Positions 42,739 through 51,918 of a stretch of DNA of 64,000 bases are shown in pieces (within the stretch, counting starts at the first letter, position 1; every line of letters begins with the position of its first letter). Below the pieces are notes generated by a model. It saw nothing but the letters and a program-made list of their open reading frames with translations. It did no database searches and was not told the DNA's origin. Origin of the DNA: Pedobacter foliorum (GTDB lineage: Bacteria > Bacteroidota > Bacteroidia > Sphingobacteriales > Sphingobacteriaceae); assembly GCF_013266735.1 (NCBI RefSeq), contig NZ_JABSNU010000018.1, forward strand, positions 24,094 to 88,093, given 5' to 3'. The position numbers and the translations under genes are program-made.

Positions 42739-43697
42739 TCATTTTTATTTACGCTGTTCTTGTATTCCTTGTGTTACGGGTTTCAGTAACGTTGTTTAAT
42801 TTCTTGTCCAATCCCAAACTTGGATATTATGGGAAACATTTTACGGATAAGGTTTCGATTATAATTTCTTTATCTGATGCAGATGATGATCCTACTGCTT
42901 TGGTAACTTCAATTGAAGCACAGGATTATTCGAATGTGGAGATCATTGTTAAAAAACACACTGAAACTTCGCGAAAAGCAGTTGCGAAATCAACAGGTAG
43001 CTATATTTTGTTTTTGGATGGCAATACCACTATTAGTAAAGGGCTAATAAATAATCTTATTTATAGGGTTAAGGTGTTTGATTTGGATCTGCTCAGTATA
43101 ATTCCCAATCGAAAACTTAATGGTTTGTTAAGTCGTTTGGTTTATCCTTTAGGCGACTTTGTTTTATTAAATCTTTTACCATTAAGATTGGTGAGGTTAA
43201 GCACTCAACAGATATTTGCTGCTACTAATACCGCATGTATGTTCTTTAAGGCCAATAGTTATAAGAAGAATAATTGGTATGAACAGGTTGATGAACAGGA
43301 TTTGGATGGTATTGAAATTACCAGGTTAATGAAACAGATGAAGTTTAAAACTGAAGTTTTATTAGGCAATAAGTTCGTTTACTTTAACGAGAGGATGAAC
43401 CTTGATAAGGTCTCATCGCAATTGTTGCTGGCATTTGGAAGTAACGTATTGGCCGTGTTGATTTACCTGCTATTGGTTATTGGCGGGCCTGTAGCTGTAC
43501 TGCTTAATTTTGAGCCGGTACTTTTGGTTTTACCTGTAGGTTTGATTTTTTTAAGCCGGGTAATGATCTCGTTTCTTACTGCACAGAATCCATTTGTTAA
43601 TGTTTTACTTCATCCGATTCAAATGGTAATGCTTTTTGTGTTACTAATAAAGGGGCTTTGGATTAAGGTATTGACATCTGGTAAACATAAGTTGTAA
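42735..43697 (+). CDS. Membrane-bound GT2-like glycosyltransferase
   Basis: A 320-residue protein with an N-terminal transmembrane helix (residues 1-20) and two or three more after residue 225. The cytoplasmic middle part is a diverged family-2 glycosyltransferase: KVSIIISLSDADDDPTALV, SIEAQDYSNVEIIV, and SYILFLDGNTTISKGLI, where the usual D-x-D is DGN. YEQVDEQDLDGIEITRLM is the ED-x-D-like region, and QLLLAFGSNVLAV leads into the C-terminal membrane part. Translation is coupled to the acyltransferase gene by the 4-nt overlap. A role in glycolipid synthesis is likely. Confidence 0.82.
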   Translation: MIIFIYAVLVFLVLRVSVTLFNFLSNPKLGYYGKHFTDKVSIIISLSDADDDPTALVTSIEAQDYSNVEIIVKKHTETSRKAVAKSTGSYILFLDGNTTISKGLINNLIYRVKVFDLDLLSIIPNRKLNGLLSRLVYPLGDFVLLNLLPLRLVRLSTQQIFAATNTACMFFKANSYKKNNWYEQVDEQDLDGIEITRLMKQMKFKTEVLLGNKFVYFNERMNLDKVSSQLLLAFGSNVLAVLIYLLLVIGGPVAVLLNFEPVLLVLPVGLIFLSRVMISFLTAQNPFVNVLLHPIQMVMLFVLLIKGLWIKVLTSGKHKL

Positions 43698-43718
43698 GGA
43701 TATGAAACTCTTTTTGTG

Positions 43719-43726
43719 TAATTTTG
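43719..43726 (+). promoter_or_regulatory. -7 element upstream of ispH
   Basis: TAATTTTG matches TAnnTTTG, 25 nt before the ispH ATG at 43752. CTTTTTGTG lies just upstream but too close for a -33 element. Confidence 0.45.
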
Positions 43727-43751
43727 TACATTAACTAGTGTCAAGAAAAAG

Positions 43752-44600
43752 ATGGAATACGATTTAACCGTTACTATAGATAAGGCTTCGGGCTTTTGCT
43801 TTGGGGTAGTTTATGCTATTGATATGGCTGAAGATATTTTAGATCATGAAGATTACTTGTATTGCCTTGGTGATATTGTGCATAACGATGAGGAGGTAAA
43901 GCGATTAACCGATAAAGGTTTAAGGATTATCGATCATGAACAATTGCAAGGCTTAAAGAGAGAGAAGGTTCTGATCAGAGCTCACGGAGAGGCTCCATCT
44001 ACTTATCAGCTTGCATTAGAAAATGAATTGACATTAATTGATGCTTCTTGTCCGGTAGTTTTAAAGCTACAGAACAGGATTAAAAACTCACATGATGATG
44101 ATGAGCAAATCCTGATCTTTGGTAAGCATGGTCATGCTGAGGTAGTTGGCTTACAAGGCCAAACCGATGGTAAGGCAATTGTTTTTCAGGATTTAGCGGA
44201 GTTGGATAATGTTGATTTGCCTTCTAAATTCACACTGTATAGTCAAACCACAAAGAGTACAGACAAATTTTATCAGATAAAGGATGAACTTATCAATAGG
44301 GGATATGATGTTAAAGCAAATGATACCATTTGTCGACAAGTATCCAACCGTTATGGTGACCTTGAAAAGTTTGTAGTGAATTATGATAAAATCTTATTTG
44401 TTTCAGGTAAGAAATCCTCTAATGGTAAAGTACTGTATGATGTTTGCAAAAAATATAATGACAATTCATATTTCATTTCAAACATTGAAGAAATAGATTT
44501 CAACTGGTTTTCTCCTAAAGATAAGGTTGGAATTTGCGGTGCTACATCTACACCTATGTGGTTAATGGAAGAGGTTAAAAGCTTTCTGCTTAATCATTAA
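43752..44600 (+). CDS. ispH: 4-hydroxy-3-methylbut-2-enyl diphosphate reductase
   Basis: A 282-residue IspH/LytB, the last enzyme of the non-mevalonate isoprenoid pathway. The three [4Fe-4S] cysteines are Cys16 (SGFCFGV), Cys100 (DASCPVV) and Cys194 (NDTICRQVSNR). Other signatures are VHNDEEVKRL, IRAHGEAPSTYQ and GKKSSNGKVLYDVCKK with GATSTPMWLMEEV at the end. The protein has the short form usual in Bacteroidota. Its own promoter element is at 43719; the ferrochelatase gene follows 62 nt downstream. Confidence 0.96.
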   Translation: MEYDLTVTIDKASGFCFGVVYAIDMAEDILDHEDYLYCLGDIVHNDEEVKRLTDKGLRIIDHEQLQGLKREKVLIRAHGEAPSTYQLALENELTLIDASCPVVLKLQNRIKNSHDDDEQILIFGKHGHAEVVGLQGQTDGKAIVFQDLAELDNVDLPSKFTLYSQTTKSTDKFYQIKDELINRGYDVKANDTICRQVSNRYGDLEKFVVNYDKILFVSGKKSSNGKVLYDVCKKYNDNSYFISNIEEIDFNWFSPKDKVGICGATSTPMWLMEEVKSFLLNH

Positions 44601-44662
44601 AAAGTAATTATTGTTTTTACGAGAGAACATAAAAGTATAATAAGTTAATTTCGCGCCATATT

Positions 44663-45676
44663 ATGGGAAAAAAGGGCATTTTATTAGTGAATTTAGGAAC
44701 TCCGGATAGCCCGGAAGTTAAAGACGTACGCAAATATCTTGATCAGTTTTTGATGGATGAACGTGTAATTGATATCAATGCTTTTAACCGCACATTATTG
44801 GTTAAAGGTGTGATAGTTCCTTTTCGCAGCCCTAAAACTTCGAAATTATATAAAGAGATCTGGGATGAAAACGGATCTCCACTATTGTACTATAGCAAAA
44901 TACAAGCTGCATTAGTTCAAGAGAAATTGGGTGATGAATATCACGTTGAACTAGCTATGAGGTATCAGAATCCTTCAATTGAGTCTGCTTTAGATAAAAT
45001 GAAAGCTGGTTTGGTTGAAAGCATAAAAGTTATTCCTTTATTCCCTCAATACGCCTCAGCCAGTAGTGGTTCGGTAATACAAAACGTAATGGAGATTGTT
45101 AGTAAATGGACAACCATACCACCGGTTTCGTTTGTGAGCTCTTTTCATAATAATGAATTGATGTTAGAGGTTTTCGCTGAAAATGCGAGAAAGTATCAAC
45201 CTGAAACTTATGATCACGTATTGTTTAGCTTTCATGGACTTCCGGAACGTCAGCTGTTAAAATGTGACCATACGGGTAGCTATTGTTTAAAAAAGGACAA
45301 TTGCTGTGATACTTTAAACGATACCAATAAGTTTTGTTACTCTGCCCAAGGACATGATACTGCAAAATTGATTGCAGCGAAATTGAATATTGCCAGAGAA
45401 GATTATACCGTTTGCTTCCAATCTCGTTTGGGTAAAGAGCCTTGGGTGCAACCATATACCACAGATGTGTTAAAGAAATTAGCTGCTGAAGGTAAAAAAC
45501 GTTTGCTTGTGTTTAGTCCTGCGTTTGTTGCTGATTGCCTGGAAACGCTTTATGAAATTACTGTTGAATATCATGAAGAATTTAAGGCTTTAGGTGGTGA
45601 GCATGTTCAACTAGTTGAAAGCCTAAATGACAATCCAAAGTTTATTGATGCACTTGTGGAATTGGCGGTAAGCTAG
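44663..45676 (+). CDS. hemH: Ferrochelatase with an internal cysteine cluster
   Basis: A 337-residue ferrochelatase inserting Fe2+ into protoporphyrin IX. GILLVNLGTPDSPEVKDVR opens the protein, the catalytic His191 is in FSFHGLPERQLL, and QSRLGKEPWVQPYTTDVL and FSPAFVADCLETLYEI are the later signatures, with the family Glu in the last. Directly after the active-site His there is a cysteine cluster, Cys201, Cys208, Cys214, Cys215 and Cys225, in the place of the [2Fe-2S] site reported for some bacterial ferrochelatases. Its stop codon overlaps the waaA stop on the other strand through a CTAG. Confidence 0.95.
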   Translation: MGKKGILLVNLGTPDSPEVKDVRKYLDQFLMDERVIDINAFNRTLLVKGVIVPFRSPKTSKLYKEIWDENGSPLLYYSKIQAALVQEKLGDEYHVELAMRYQNPSIESALDKMKAGLVESIKVIPLFPQYASASSGSVIQNVMEIVSKWTTIPPVSFVSSFHNNELMLEVFAENARKYQPETYDHVLFSFHGLPERQLLKCDHTGSYCLKKDNCCDTLNDTNKFCYSAQGHDTAKLIAAKLNIAREDYTVCFQSRLGKEPWVQPYTTDVLKKLAAEGKKRLLVFSPAFVADCLETLYEITVEYHEEFKALGGEHVQLVESLNDNPKFIDALVELAVS

Positions 45677-46887
45677 AAGTTCTGAGCGATGTGTTTTATG
45701 ATCTGATCTGTTGATCCTGTTTTCGTATTTACGTAATTCTTAGCAGTTTCTCCGGCTGTTTTATTTTCTGTGAATTTTTCGAAAGCGCTGAGTAGTTCTT
45801 CCGCAGTACTAATACTGCTAGCTGCTCCTATAGAGATGAGATCTTTTGCCTCTTGGAACTTATCATATTTAGGACCGAAGATTACGGGCATTCCAAATGC
45901 TGCAGCTTCTAAAGTATTGTGGATACCAACGCCGAATCCTCCACCTATATAAGCAATCTCTCCGTATTGATAAACAGAGGATAATATGCCAATGTTATCT
46001 ATGATCAAGACTTGAGTTTCGGAAGATTGAGCAGATAATTCAGAATAGCGGATTGCCGTTGGAACAAGCCTTACAATCTCATCAATATGTGCCTTGTCTA
46101 TTTCATGAGGGGCAATTATAAATTTCCAGTCAGGTCTTTTGTTAATAAGCAGTGCTAACAAACGTTCGTCGGCAGGCCAGGTGCTTCCGGCAATAAGTGT
46201 GCTTTTGTTGTTGCAGAACTTGCTGATAAGTTCAAATTCTTTTGGGGATTTGGCATTCTCCGCTACACGGTCAAATCTGGTATCACCACTTATACTTACA
46301 TTTTTAATGTTAATTTGACTAAGCAGTTGTTTGCTCTCTTCGTTCTGAACAAAAAAGTAGTTTACAAAACTTAGGATTTTGCGATTGAATGAACCATACC
46401 ACTTAAAGAAAATTTGATCTGGTCTGAAAATACCTGATATAATGTAAAGTGGAATTCCCGATTTATGAAGGGTTTCGAAATAGTGATACCAATATTCATA
46501 CTTGGTGAATACTGCTATTTCAGGATTTATTGCTGCAATTAGTTTTTTTGCATTGCTAGCAGTATCGAGTGGCAGATAAAATACACCATCAGCCAACGCA
46601 TAATCTTTTCTGATTTCATACCCAGATGGGGAAAAAAAGGTAATTACAATTCGCTTTTCGGGGTATTGATTTCTAATCTTTTCTAGTAAAGGCCGGCCTT
46701 GTTCAAATTCTCCAAGAGAGGCAAAATGAAACCATATATTTGATTTAGTGGGATCTATCTTTTTTTGTATATTTTCGAAAATATTCTTTCTGCCTTGAAC
46801 AAAGAATTTGGCTTTATTATTGAACAGGGAGAATATGTTAACAATTAAACCATAAAGTTGAATCGCTAGGTTATAAAGCAAAAGCAT
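45673..46887 (-). CDS. waaA: 3-deoxy-D-manno-octulosonic acid (Kdo) transferase
   Basis: A 404-residue GT30 enzyme that adds Kdo to lipid A precursor at the inner membrane. An N-terminal hydrophobic anchor (LLLYNLAIQLYGLIVNIFSLF) precedes IWFHFASLGEFEQGRPLLE, ITFFSPSGYEIRKDYA with the acceptor-side motif, and FTKYEYWYHYFETLH. The C-terminal Rossmann part has LIAGSTWPADERLL, APHEIDKAHI, and YIGGGFGVGIHNTLEAAAFGMPVIFGP, the CMP-Kdo site. Gram-negative outer membrane synthesis is thus confirmed. The gene is convergent with hemH, overlapping by 4 nt. Confidence 0.95.
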   Translation of the reverse strand: MLLLYNLAIQLYGLIVNIFSLFNNKAKFFVQGRKNIFENIQKKIDPTKSNIWFHFASLGEFEQGRPLLEKIRNQYPEKRIVITFFSPSGYEIRKDYALADGVFYLPLDTASNAKKLIAAINPEIAVFTKYEYWYHYFETLHKSGIPLYIISGIFRPDQIFFKWYGSFNRKILSFVNYFFVQNEESKQLLSQINIKNVSISGDTRFDRVAENAKSPKEFELISKFCNNKSTLIAGSTWPADERLLALLINKRPDWKFIIAPHEIDKAHIDEIVRLVPTAIRYSELSAQSSETQVLIIDNIGILSSVYQYGEIAYIGGGFGVGIHNTLEAAAFGMPVIFGPKYDKFQEAKDLISIGAASSISTAEELLSAFEKFTENKTAGETAKNYVNTKTGSTDQIIKHIAQNF

Positions 46888-46948
46888 TTTGTGTTTATTT
46901 CTTATCTTAGCCGAAGATACTTCAATAAAATTAAAACCAAATTAATAT

Positions 46949-48259
46949 ATGAAAATAGCCGTAATAGGAACAGGTTATGTAGGTTTAGTTACCGGAACTT
47001 GTTTAGCTGAAACTGGTAACGACGTTATTTGTGTCGACGTTAATGAAGCCAAAGTGCTCAAAATGCAGAATGGTGAGATTCCTATTTATGAACCCGGATT
47101 AGATATTTTGTTTCATAGAAATATTGCTCAGGGAAGGCTGGTATTTACTACTGACCTGGCAGTGGCGATTAAAGATGCTCAAATTATTTTTATGGCTTTA
47201 CCAACGCCTCCAGGTGGGGATGGTGCTGCAGATTTATCATATATTCTAGGTGCAGCAAAAGATATTTCTAAGCTGGTAACGGAGTATAAAGTAATTATCA
47301 ATAAGTCGACTGTTCCTGTAGGAACTGCAGATAAAGTTCAGGCAGTATTTACAGAAAACACTTCCGTTGAGATTGATGTAGTGTCAAATCCAGAGTTTTT
47401 GCGCGAAGGTGTTGCTGTGGATGACTTTATGAAGCCTGATAGGGTAGTTATTGGTACACGTAGCGAAAGAGCAAAGAAGTTACTTTTAGAATTATACGGT
47501 CCGTATGTTAGACAAGGGAATCCAATTCTATTTATGGATGAGCGTTCATCTGAATTGACAAAATATGCTGCTAATTCATTCCTGGCTACTAAAATCACCT
47601 TTATGAACGAGGTAGCGAATCTATGCGAAATTGTTGGAGCTGATGTTGATGCCGTGCGTAAAGGTATCGGGTCAGATGACAGAATCGGTAAAAGATTTTT
47701 GTTCCCGGGTATTGGTTACGGCGGTAGTTGCTTCCCTAAAGATGTACAGGCATTAGCTAAAGCTGCTGATGAACACAATTATGATTTTCAGATTCTTAGG
47801 GCTGTAATGAACGTGAATGAAAAACAGAAAGTTGTTTTGGTTGATAAACTTTTGAAATACTATAAAAATGATTTAAAAGGTAAGCACTTTGCATTATGGG
47901 GCTTGGCTTTTAAACCTGAAACTGATGATATCCGTGAAGCACCGGCTTTATACATTATTAATGAGCTACTAAAACATGGTGCAACTGTTGCTGCTTTCGA
48001 TCCTGAAGGTGTTAATAACGTAAAAGCAGTGGTTGGCGATAAAATCCAGTACTCAAGTAATCAATATGAAGCTTTAGAGGGTGCAGATGCATTACTGATT
48101 GCAACAGAGTGGTCTGTTTTCAGAAATCCGGATTTTGATAGAATGGAACAGACATTAACAAATAAGGTTATTTTTGACGGACGTAATTTATATGATCTTG
48201 AGAAAATGATCGATTTAGGATATTATTATAACAGTATAGGCCGTAAGCTGATAAATTAA
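46949..48259 (+). CDS. ugd: UDP-glucose 6-dehydrogenase
   Basis: A 436-residue enzyme oxidising UDP-glucose to UDP-glucuronate with 2 NAD+. IAVIGTGYVGLVTGTCLAE is the Rossmann entry, VDVNEAKVLKMQNGEIPIYEPGLD the substrate-adjacent loop, NPEFLREGVAVDDFMKPDR and GSCFPKDVQALAK contain the conserved Lys and the catalytic Cys (GGSCFPKD). It is the first gene of a nucleotide-sugar operon; its stop overlaps the next ATG by one base (TTAATG), and the product feeds directly into the decarboxylase encoded there. Confidence 0.96.
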   Translation: MKIAVIGTGYVGLVTGTCLAETGNDVICVDVNEAKVLKMQNGEIPIYEPGLDILFHRNIAQGRLVFTTDLAVAIKDAQIIFMALPTPPGGDGAADLSYILGAAKDISKLVTEYKVIINKSTVPVGTADKVQAVFTENTSVEIDVVSNPEFLREGVAVDDFMKPDRVVIGTRSERAKKLLLELYGPYVRQGNPILFMDERSSELTKYAANSFLATKITFMNEVANLCEIVGADVDAVRKGIGSDDRIGKRFLFPGIGYGGSCFPKDVQALAKAADEHNYDFQILRAVMNVNEKQKVVLVDKLLKYYKNDLKGKHFALWGLAFKPETDDIREAPALYIINELLKHGATVAAFDPEGVNNVKAVVGDKIQYSSNQYEALEGADALLIATEWSVFRNPDFDRMEQTLTNKVIFDGRNLYDLEKMIDLGYYYNSIGRKLIN

Positions 48260-49248
48260 TGGGACGCAAAAGAATTTTAATTACCGGAGCTGCCGGTTTT
48301 CTAGGATCGCATTTATGCGATAGGTTTATAAAAGAAGGCTACTATGTTATTGGCATGGATAACCTGATAACCGGAGATCTGAAAAATATAGAGCATTTAT
48401 TTGGATTGGAGTGCTTTGAGTTTGCACACCATGATGTTTCAAAATTTGTTCATGTATCCGGTAAATTGGATTATATACTTCATTTTGCATCGCCAGCTAG
48501 TCCAATCGACTACCTTAAAATACCTATTCAGACTTTAAAGGTTGGATCTTTGGGAACGCATAATTTGTTGGGATTGGCGAAAAATAAACATGCAAGGATG
48601 TTAATCGCATCTACGTCAGAAGTTTATGGCGATCCAAGTGTGAATCCACAACCAGAGGAATACTGGGGCAATGTAAACCCGGTAGGCCCAAGAGGTGTTT
48701 ATGATGAAGCTAAGCGCTTTCAGGAAGCTATGACAATGGCTTACCATACTTTTCATGGAGTGGAAACACGAATAGTGAGAATATTTAATACTTACGGGCC
48801 TAGAATGCGACTAAATGATGGACGTGTTTTACCTGCTTTTATTGGTCAGGCATTAAGAGGTGAGGACTTAACCGTATTTGGTGATGGATCTCAAACCAGA
48901 TCTTTCTGCTATGTTGATGACCTTATAGAAGGTATCTATAGGTTGTTATTGAGCGATTATGCTATGCCGGTTAATATCGGGAATCCAGATGAAATTACAA
49001 TTAAGCAGTTTGGAGAAGAGATTATCAAATTAACGGGTACTTCGCAAAAACTAGTTTTAAAAGACTTGCCTGTTGATGATCCGAAGCAACGTCGCCCGGA
49101 TATTACAAAAGCGAGAGAAATTTTAGGTTGGGAACCAAAAGTAAGTCGTGCAGAAGGATTAAAGATTACTTACGAGTACTTTAAATCATTACCAAAAGAA
49201 GCGTTAATAGATAAAGAACATAAAGATTTTACAACATATAACCGTTAA
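48259..49248 (+). CDS. UDP-glucuronate decarboxylase-like SDR epimerase/dehydratase
   Basis: A 329-residue extended SDR. ITGAAGFLGSHLCDRFI is the NAD motif, HFASPASPIDYLKIPIQTLK and STSEVYGDPSVNPQPEEYWG with GVYDEAKRFQEAM (Tyr-x3-Lys) are characteristic of UDP-xylose synthase (UXS). RIFNTYGPRMRLNDGRVLPAFI and DGSQTRSFCYVDDLIEG follow. It turns UDP-glucuronate to UDP-xylose or a 4-keto-pentose. A four-gene series ugd - this gene - galE - rfbB is consistent with a xylose- or arabinose-containing surface polysaccharide. The name UXS rests on motifs; related GDP/dTDP epimerases cannot be entirely excluded. Confidence 0.9.
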   Translation: MGRKRILITGAAGFLGSHLCDRFIKEGYYVIGMDNLITGDLKNIEHLFGLECFEFAHHDVSKFVHVSGKLDYILHFASPASPIDYLKIPIQTLKVGSLGTHNLLGLAKNKHARMLIASTSEVYGDPSVNPQPEEYWGNVNPVGPRGVYDEAKRFQEAMTMAYHTFHGVETRIVRIFNTYGPRMRLNDGRVLPAFIGQALRGEDLTVFGDGSQTRSFCYVDDLIEGIYRLLLSDYAMPVNIGNPDEITIKQFGEEIIKLTGTSQKLVLKDLPVDDPKQRRPDITKAREILGWEPKVSRAEGLKITYEYFKSLPKEALIDKEHKDFTTYNR

Positions 49249-49253
49249 TAAGA

Positions 49254-50276
49254 ATGTCTAAAATATTAGTAACTGGAGGAACCGGTTTTATTGGTTCCCA
49301 TACAGTGGTTGAATTACACAATGCAGGATATGAGGTGATAATTGTCGATGACCTTTCTAATTCTAATCCTAAAATACTTGATCAAATAGAAGCAATTATA
49401 GGGATTAAGCCAGAGTTTGTTGAGCTTAATCTTTGTGACGAAGCTAAAGTAACTGAATTTGTAGCTAAAAATACTGATATAGATGGCGTGATTCATTTTG
49501 CAGCCTTTAAAGCAGTTGGCGAATCAGTTCAACAGCCACTAAAATATTATAAGAACAATTTTTATTCGCTAATTAATCTTATTAATGCGTTTAATAGCTC
49601 GATTAAGTTAGTATTCTCTTCATCATGCACTGTTTATGGACAGCCTGATGTGTTGCCTGTAACTGAAGAGGCTCCAACAAAAAAGGCCGAATCACCATAT
49701 GGTAACACAAAACAAATAGCTGAGGAGATTTTGCAAGAAACTTGCGCTGTTACTCCTTCTTTAAAAGTGACTTCACTTCGTTATTTTAATCCGGTAGGGG
49801 CGCATCATACTGCATTAATTGGTGAGTTGCCAATTGGAGTTCCTCAGAACCTTGTTCCATTTATTACACAATCTGCTATTGGCAAACGTGGCCCTATAAC
49901 TGTTTATGGTAATGATTATGATACCCCAGACGGAAGTGCAATAAGAGATTACATTCATGTAGTGGATTTAGCTAAGGCACACGTTGCAGCCATTAAACGT
50001 TTAGAAAGTGATGCTGCAGCTTCAAATTATGAGGTATTTAATTTAGGTACAGGAAAAGGATCGTCAGTATTGCAAGTGATTGATGCCTTTGAAAAATCAA
50101 CTGGTCAGAAATTACAGTACACTATCGGAGCCAGAAGAGAAGGTGATATCGAAAAAGTTTGGGGAGATGTAACTAAATCTGCCAGAGATTTAAACTGGAA
50201 AGCAGAATTAGATATCGACGTAATGATGTCGTCGGCATGGAATTGGGAGAAGTATTTAAAAGACAACCCATTCTAG
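49254..50276 (+). CDS. galE: UDP-glucose 4-epimerase
   Basis: A 340-residue GalE. ILVTGGTGFIGSHTVVEL and VDDLSNSNPKILDQIE begin the Rossmann domain; DGVIHFAAFKAVGESVQQPLKYY, SSSCTVYGQPDVLPVTE and SPYGNTKQIAEEIL (catalytic Tyr-x3-Lys) are canonical, as is LRYFNPVGAHHTALIGELPIG in the substrate domain. It interconverts UDP-glucose and UDP-galactose, and some members also accept UDP-GlcNAc. It lies 5 nt after the UXS-like gene. Confidence 0.95.
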   Translation: MSKILVTGGTGFIGSHTVVELHNAGYEVIIVDDLSNSNPKILDQIEAIIGIKPEFVELNLCDEAKVTEFVAKNTDIDGVIHFAAFKAVGESVQQPLKYYKNNFYSLINLINAFNSSIKLVFSSSCTVYGQPDVLPVTEEAPTKKAESPYGNTKQIAEEILQETCAVTPSLKVTSLRYFNPVGAHHTALIGELPIGVPQNLVPFITQSAIGKRGPITVYGNDYDTPDGSAIRDYIHVVDLAKAHVAAIKRLESDAAASNYEVFNLGTGKGSSVLQVIDAFEKSTGQKLQYTIGARREGDIEKVWGDVTKSARDLNWKAELDIDVMMSSAWNWEKYLKDNPF

Positions 50277-50277
50277 G

Positions 50278-50844
50278 ATGCTGTTAAGTGAGCATAAGGA
50301 TCTTAAACTGGAGATAAAGTCTCTTCCTGAAAAGGAAAAAGATAAATTATTGCTCAGGCTAATTGCTAAGGATAAGGTTTTAACAGAACATTTGCACTTT
50401 AAGTTGCTTGAAGATGAACATGATCTGGTAGAGCGTTATGAAAAGTTATTGGCCACAATAGATGAAACGGTTAACGAACTTTTGTCTAACAAAAGGCTCA
50501 CGTCAAAAGATACAATATTGAAGATGCGTAAGTTAAATGGAAGCATCACTCATCATTTTAAGGTAACTAAAGATGTTACTACTGAAATGGAATTGAGGGT
50601 CCATTTATTAAAACATATTCCAATAGATTTTAATGATGGTGTTTTTTCGCCATTGCATAAGTTTAATGAAAAACTGTCGGTTTATTTTGTTAAATCGACA
50701 GTTTCTGTACTAAGTAAGTACAGTAAATTACACGAAGACCTTCAGTTTGATTTAAGAGATTCGTTAAATACAGTACTTGCTAAGATATATCAGAACAAAA
50801 CATCCCTGGTAGCTGAAGAACTTGGGCTGCCTAAAGAACTATAA
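50278..50844 (+). CDS. Unrecognised helical protein inside the nucleotide-sugar operon
   Basis: A 188-residue cytoplasmic protein, strongly charged and almost wholly helical, without Cys. It starts 1 nt after galE and ends 3 nt before rfbB, so it is fully embedded in the operon. Segments such as LEIKSLPEKEKDKLLLRLIA (residues 11-30) and HDLVERYEKLLATIDETVNE suggest antiparallel helical pairs. SNKRLTSKDTILKMRKLNG and DLRDSLNTVLAKIYQNKTS follow. I do not recognise the family; a structural or adaptor protein in polysaccharide synthesis or an unrelated cytoplasmic protein are both possible. Confidence 0.8.
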   Translation: MLLSEHKDLKLEIKSLPEKEKDKLLLRLIAKDKVLTEHLHFKLLEDEHDLVERYEKLLATIDETVNELLSNKRLTSKDTILKMRKLNGSITHHFKVTKDVTTEMELRVHLLKHIPIDFNDGVFSPLHKFNEKLSVYFVKSTVSVLSKYSKLHEDLQFDLRDSLNTVLAKIYQNKTSLVAEELGLPKEL

Positions 50845-50847
50845 ACC

Positions 50848-51900
50848 ATGAAAAAAATATTAATAACCGGAGGAGCAGGATTTATTGGCTCTCATGTAGT
50901 AAGGAGGTTCGTGAATAACTACCCTGATTATATGATCGTGAATCTGGATAAGTTAACTTATGCAGGTAATCTTGCAAATCTTACTGATATTGAAGATAAA
51001 CCAAACTATCGTTTTGTTAAAGCAGATATCACTGAAGCATCTGCTATAAATGAATTATTTGGTAAAGAGAATTTCGATGCAGTTATTCATTTAGCCGCTG
51101 AATCGCATGTTGACAGGTCAATTGCTGATCCAACAGCTTTTGTGATGACGAATGTTATTGGAACCGTTAATCTTTTGAATGCGGCTCGTGAATATTGGAA
51201 AGGCGATTATGATAAGAAAAGATTCTACCATGTTTCAACAGATGAGGTTTATGGAGCACTAGGTGAAACCGGAATGTTTACTGAGTCAACAGCTTATGAT
51301 CCGCATAGCCCGTATTCGGCTTCAAAAGCATCTTCAGATCATTTTGTAAGAGCTTATCATGATACCTACGGTATAGATATCGTAGTGTCTAATTGTTCAA
51401 ACAATTATGGTTCTCATCATTTTCCAGAAAAATTGATACCATTAGCAATCAACAATATTAAGAATGGACAGCCGGTACCTGTTTATGGTAAGGGCGAAAA
51501 TGTTCGCGATTGGTTATGGGTAGAAGATCATGCACGTGCAATTGATGTTATCTTCCATCAAGCTAAAACAGGTCAAACTTATAACATTGGTGGTCATAAC
51601 GAATGGAAAAACATAGATCTTATTCATTTATTATGTGAGATAATGGATAAGAAGCTAGGTAGAGCAGCAGGGGAGTCGGCAAAGCTGATTACTTTCGTAA
51701 CAGATAGAGCGGGTCATGACTTACGTTATGCTATCGACTCAACTAAACTTCAAAATGAGTTAAACTGGGTACCTAGTTTGCAGTTTGAAGAAGGATTAGA
51801 GAAAACAGTAGAATGGTATTTGCAAAATGAAGGGTGGCTTTCTGATGTCACTTCTGGAAATTACCAGGCTTACTACGAAAATCAATATGAGGGAAGATAG
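50848..51900 (+). CDS. rfbB: dTDP-glucose 4,6-dehydratase
   Basis: A 350-residue RmlB/RfbB. ILITGGAGFIGSHVVRRFV, LDKLTYAGNLANLTDIE, VIHLAAESHVDRSIADPTAF and HVSTDEVYGALGETGMFTE (with the catalytic Asp-Glu pair) are canonical; HSPYSASKASSDHFVRAYHD carries Tyr-x3-Lys, and SNNYGSHHFPEKLIPLAI with VYGKGENVRDWLWVEDH finish the signatures. It makes dTDP-4-keto-6-deoxyglucose for rhamnose-type sugars. The other rml genes are absent from this window. Last gene of the operon; its stop lies in the terminator stem. Confidence 0.97.
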   Translation: MKKILITGGAGFIGSHVVRRFVNNYPDYMIVNLDKLTYAGNLANLTDIEDKPNYRFVKADITEASAINELFGKENFDAVIHLAAESHVDRSIADPTAFVMTNVIGTVNLLNAAREYWKGDYDKKRFYHVSTDEVYGALGETGMFTESTAYDPHSPYSASKASSDHFVRAYHDTYGIDIVVSNCSNNYGSHHFPEKLIPLAINNIKNGQPVPVYGKGENVRDWLWVEDHARAIDVIFHQAKTGQTYNIGGHNEWKNIDLIHLLCEIMDKKLGRAAGESAKLITFVTDRAGHDLRYAIDSTKLQNELNWVPSLQFEEGLEKTVEWYLQNEGWLSDVTSGNYQAYYENQYEGR

Positions 51901-51918
51901 TTATCTTCCCTTTTTTTT
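51891..51918 (+). terminator. Intrinsic terminator of the nucleotide-sugar operon
   Basis: GGGAAGATA (51891-51899) pairs with TATCTTCCC (51902-51910), practically an 8-bp stem with a 4-nt loop, followed by eight T residues (51911-51918). The rfbB TAG stop is at 51898-51900, inside the stem, so the operon ends right at the last codon. Confidence 0.92.
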
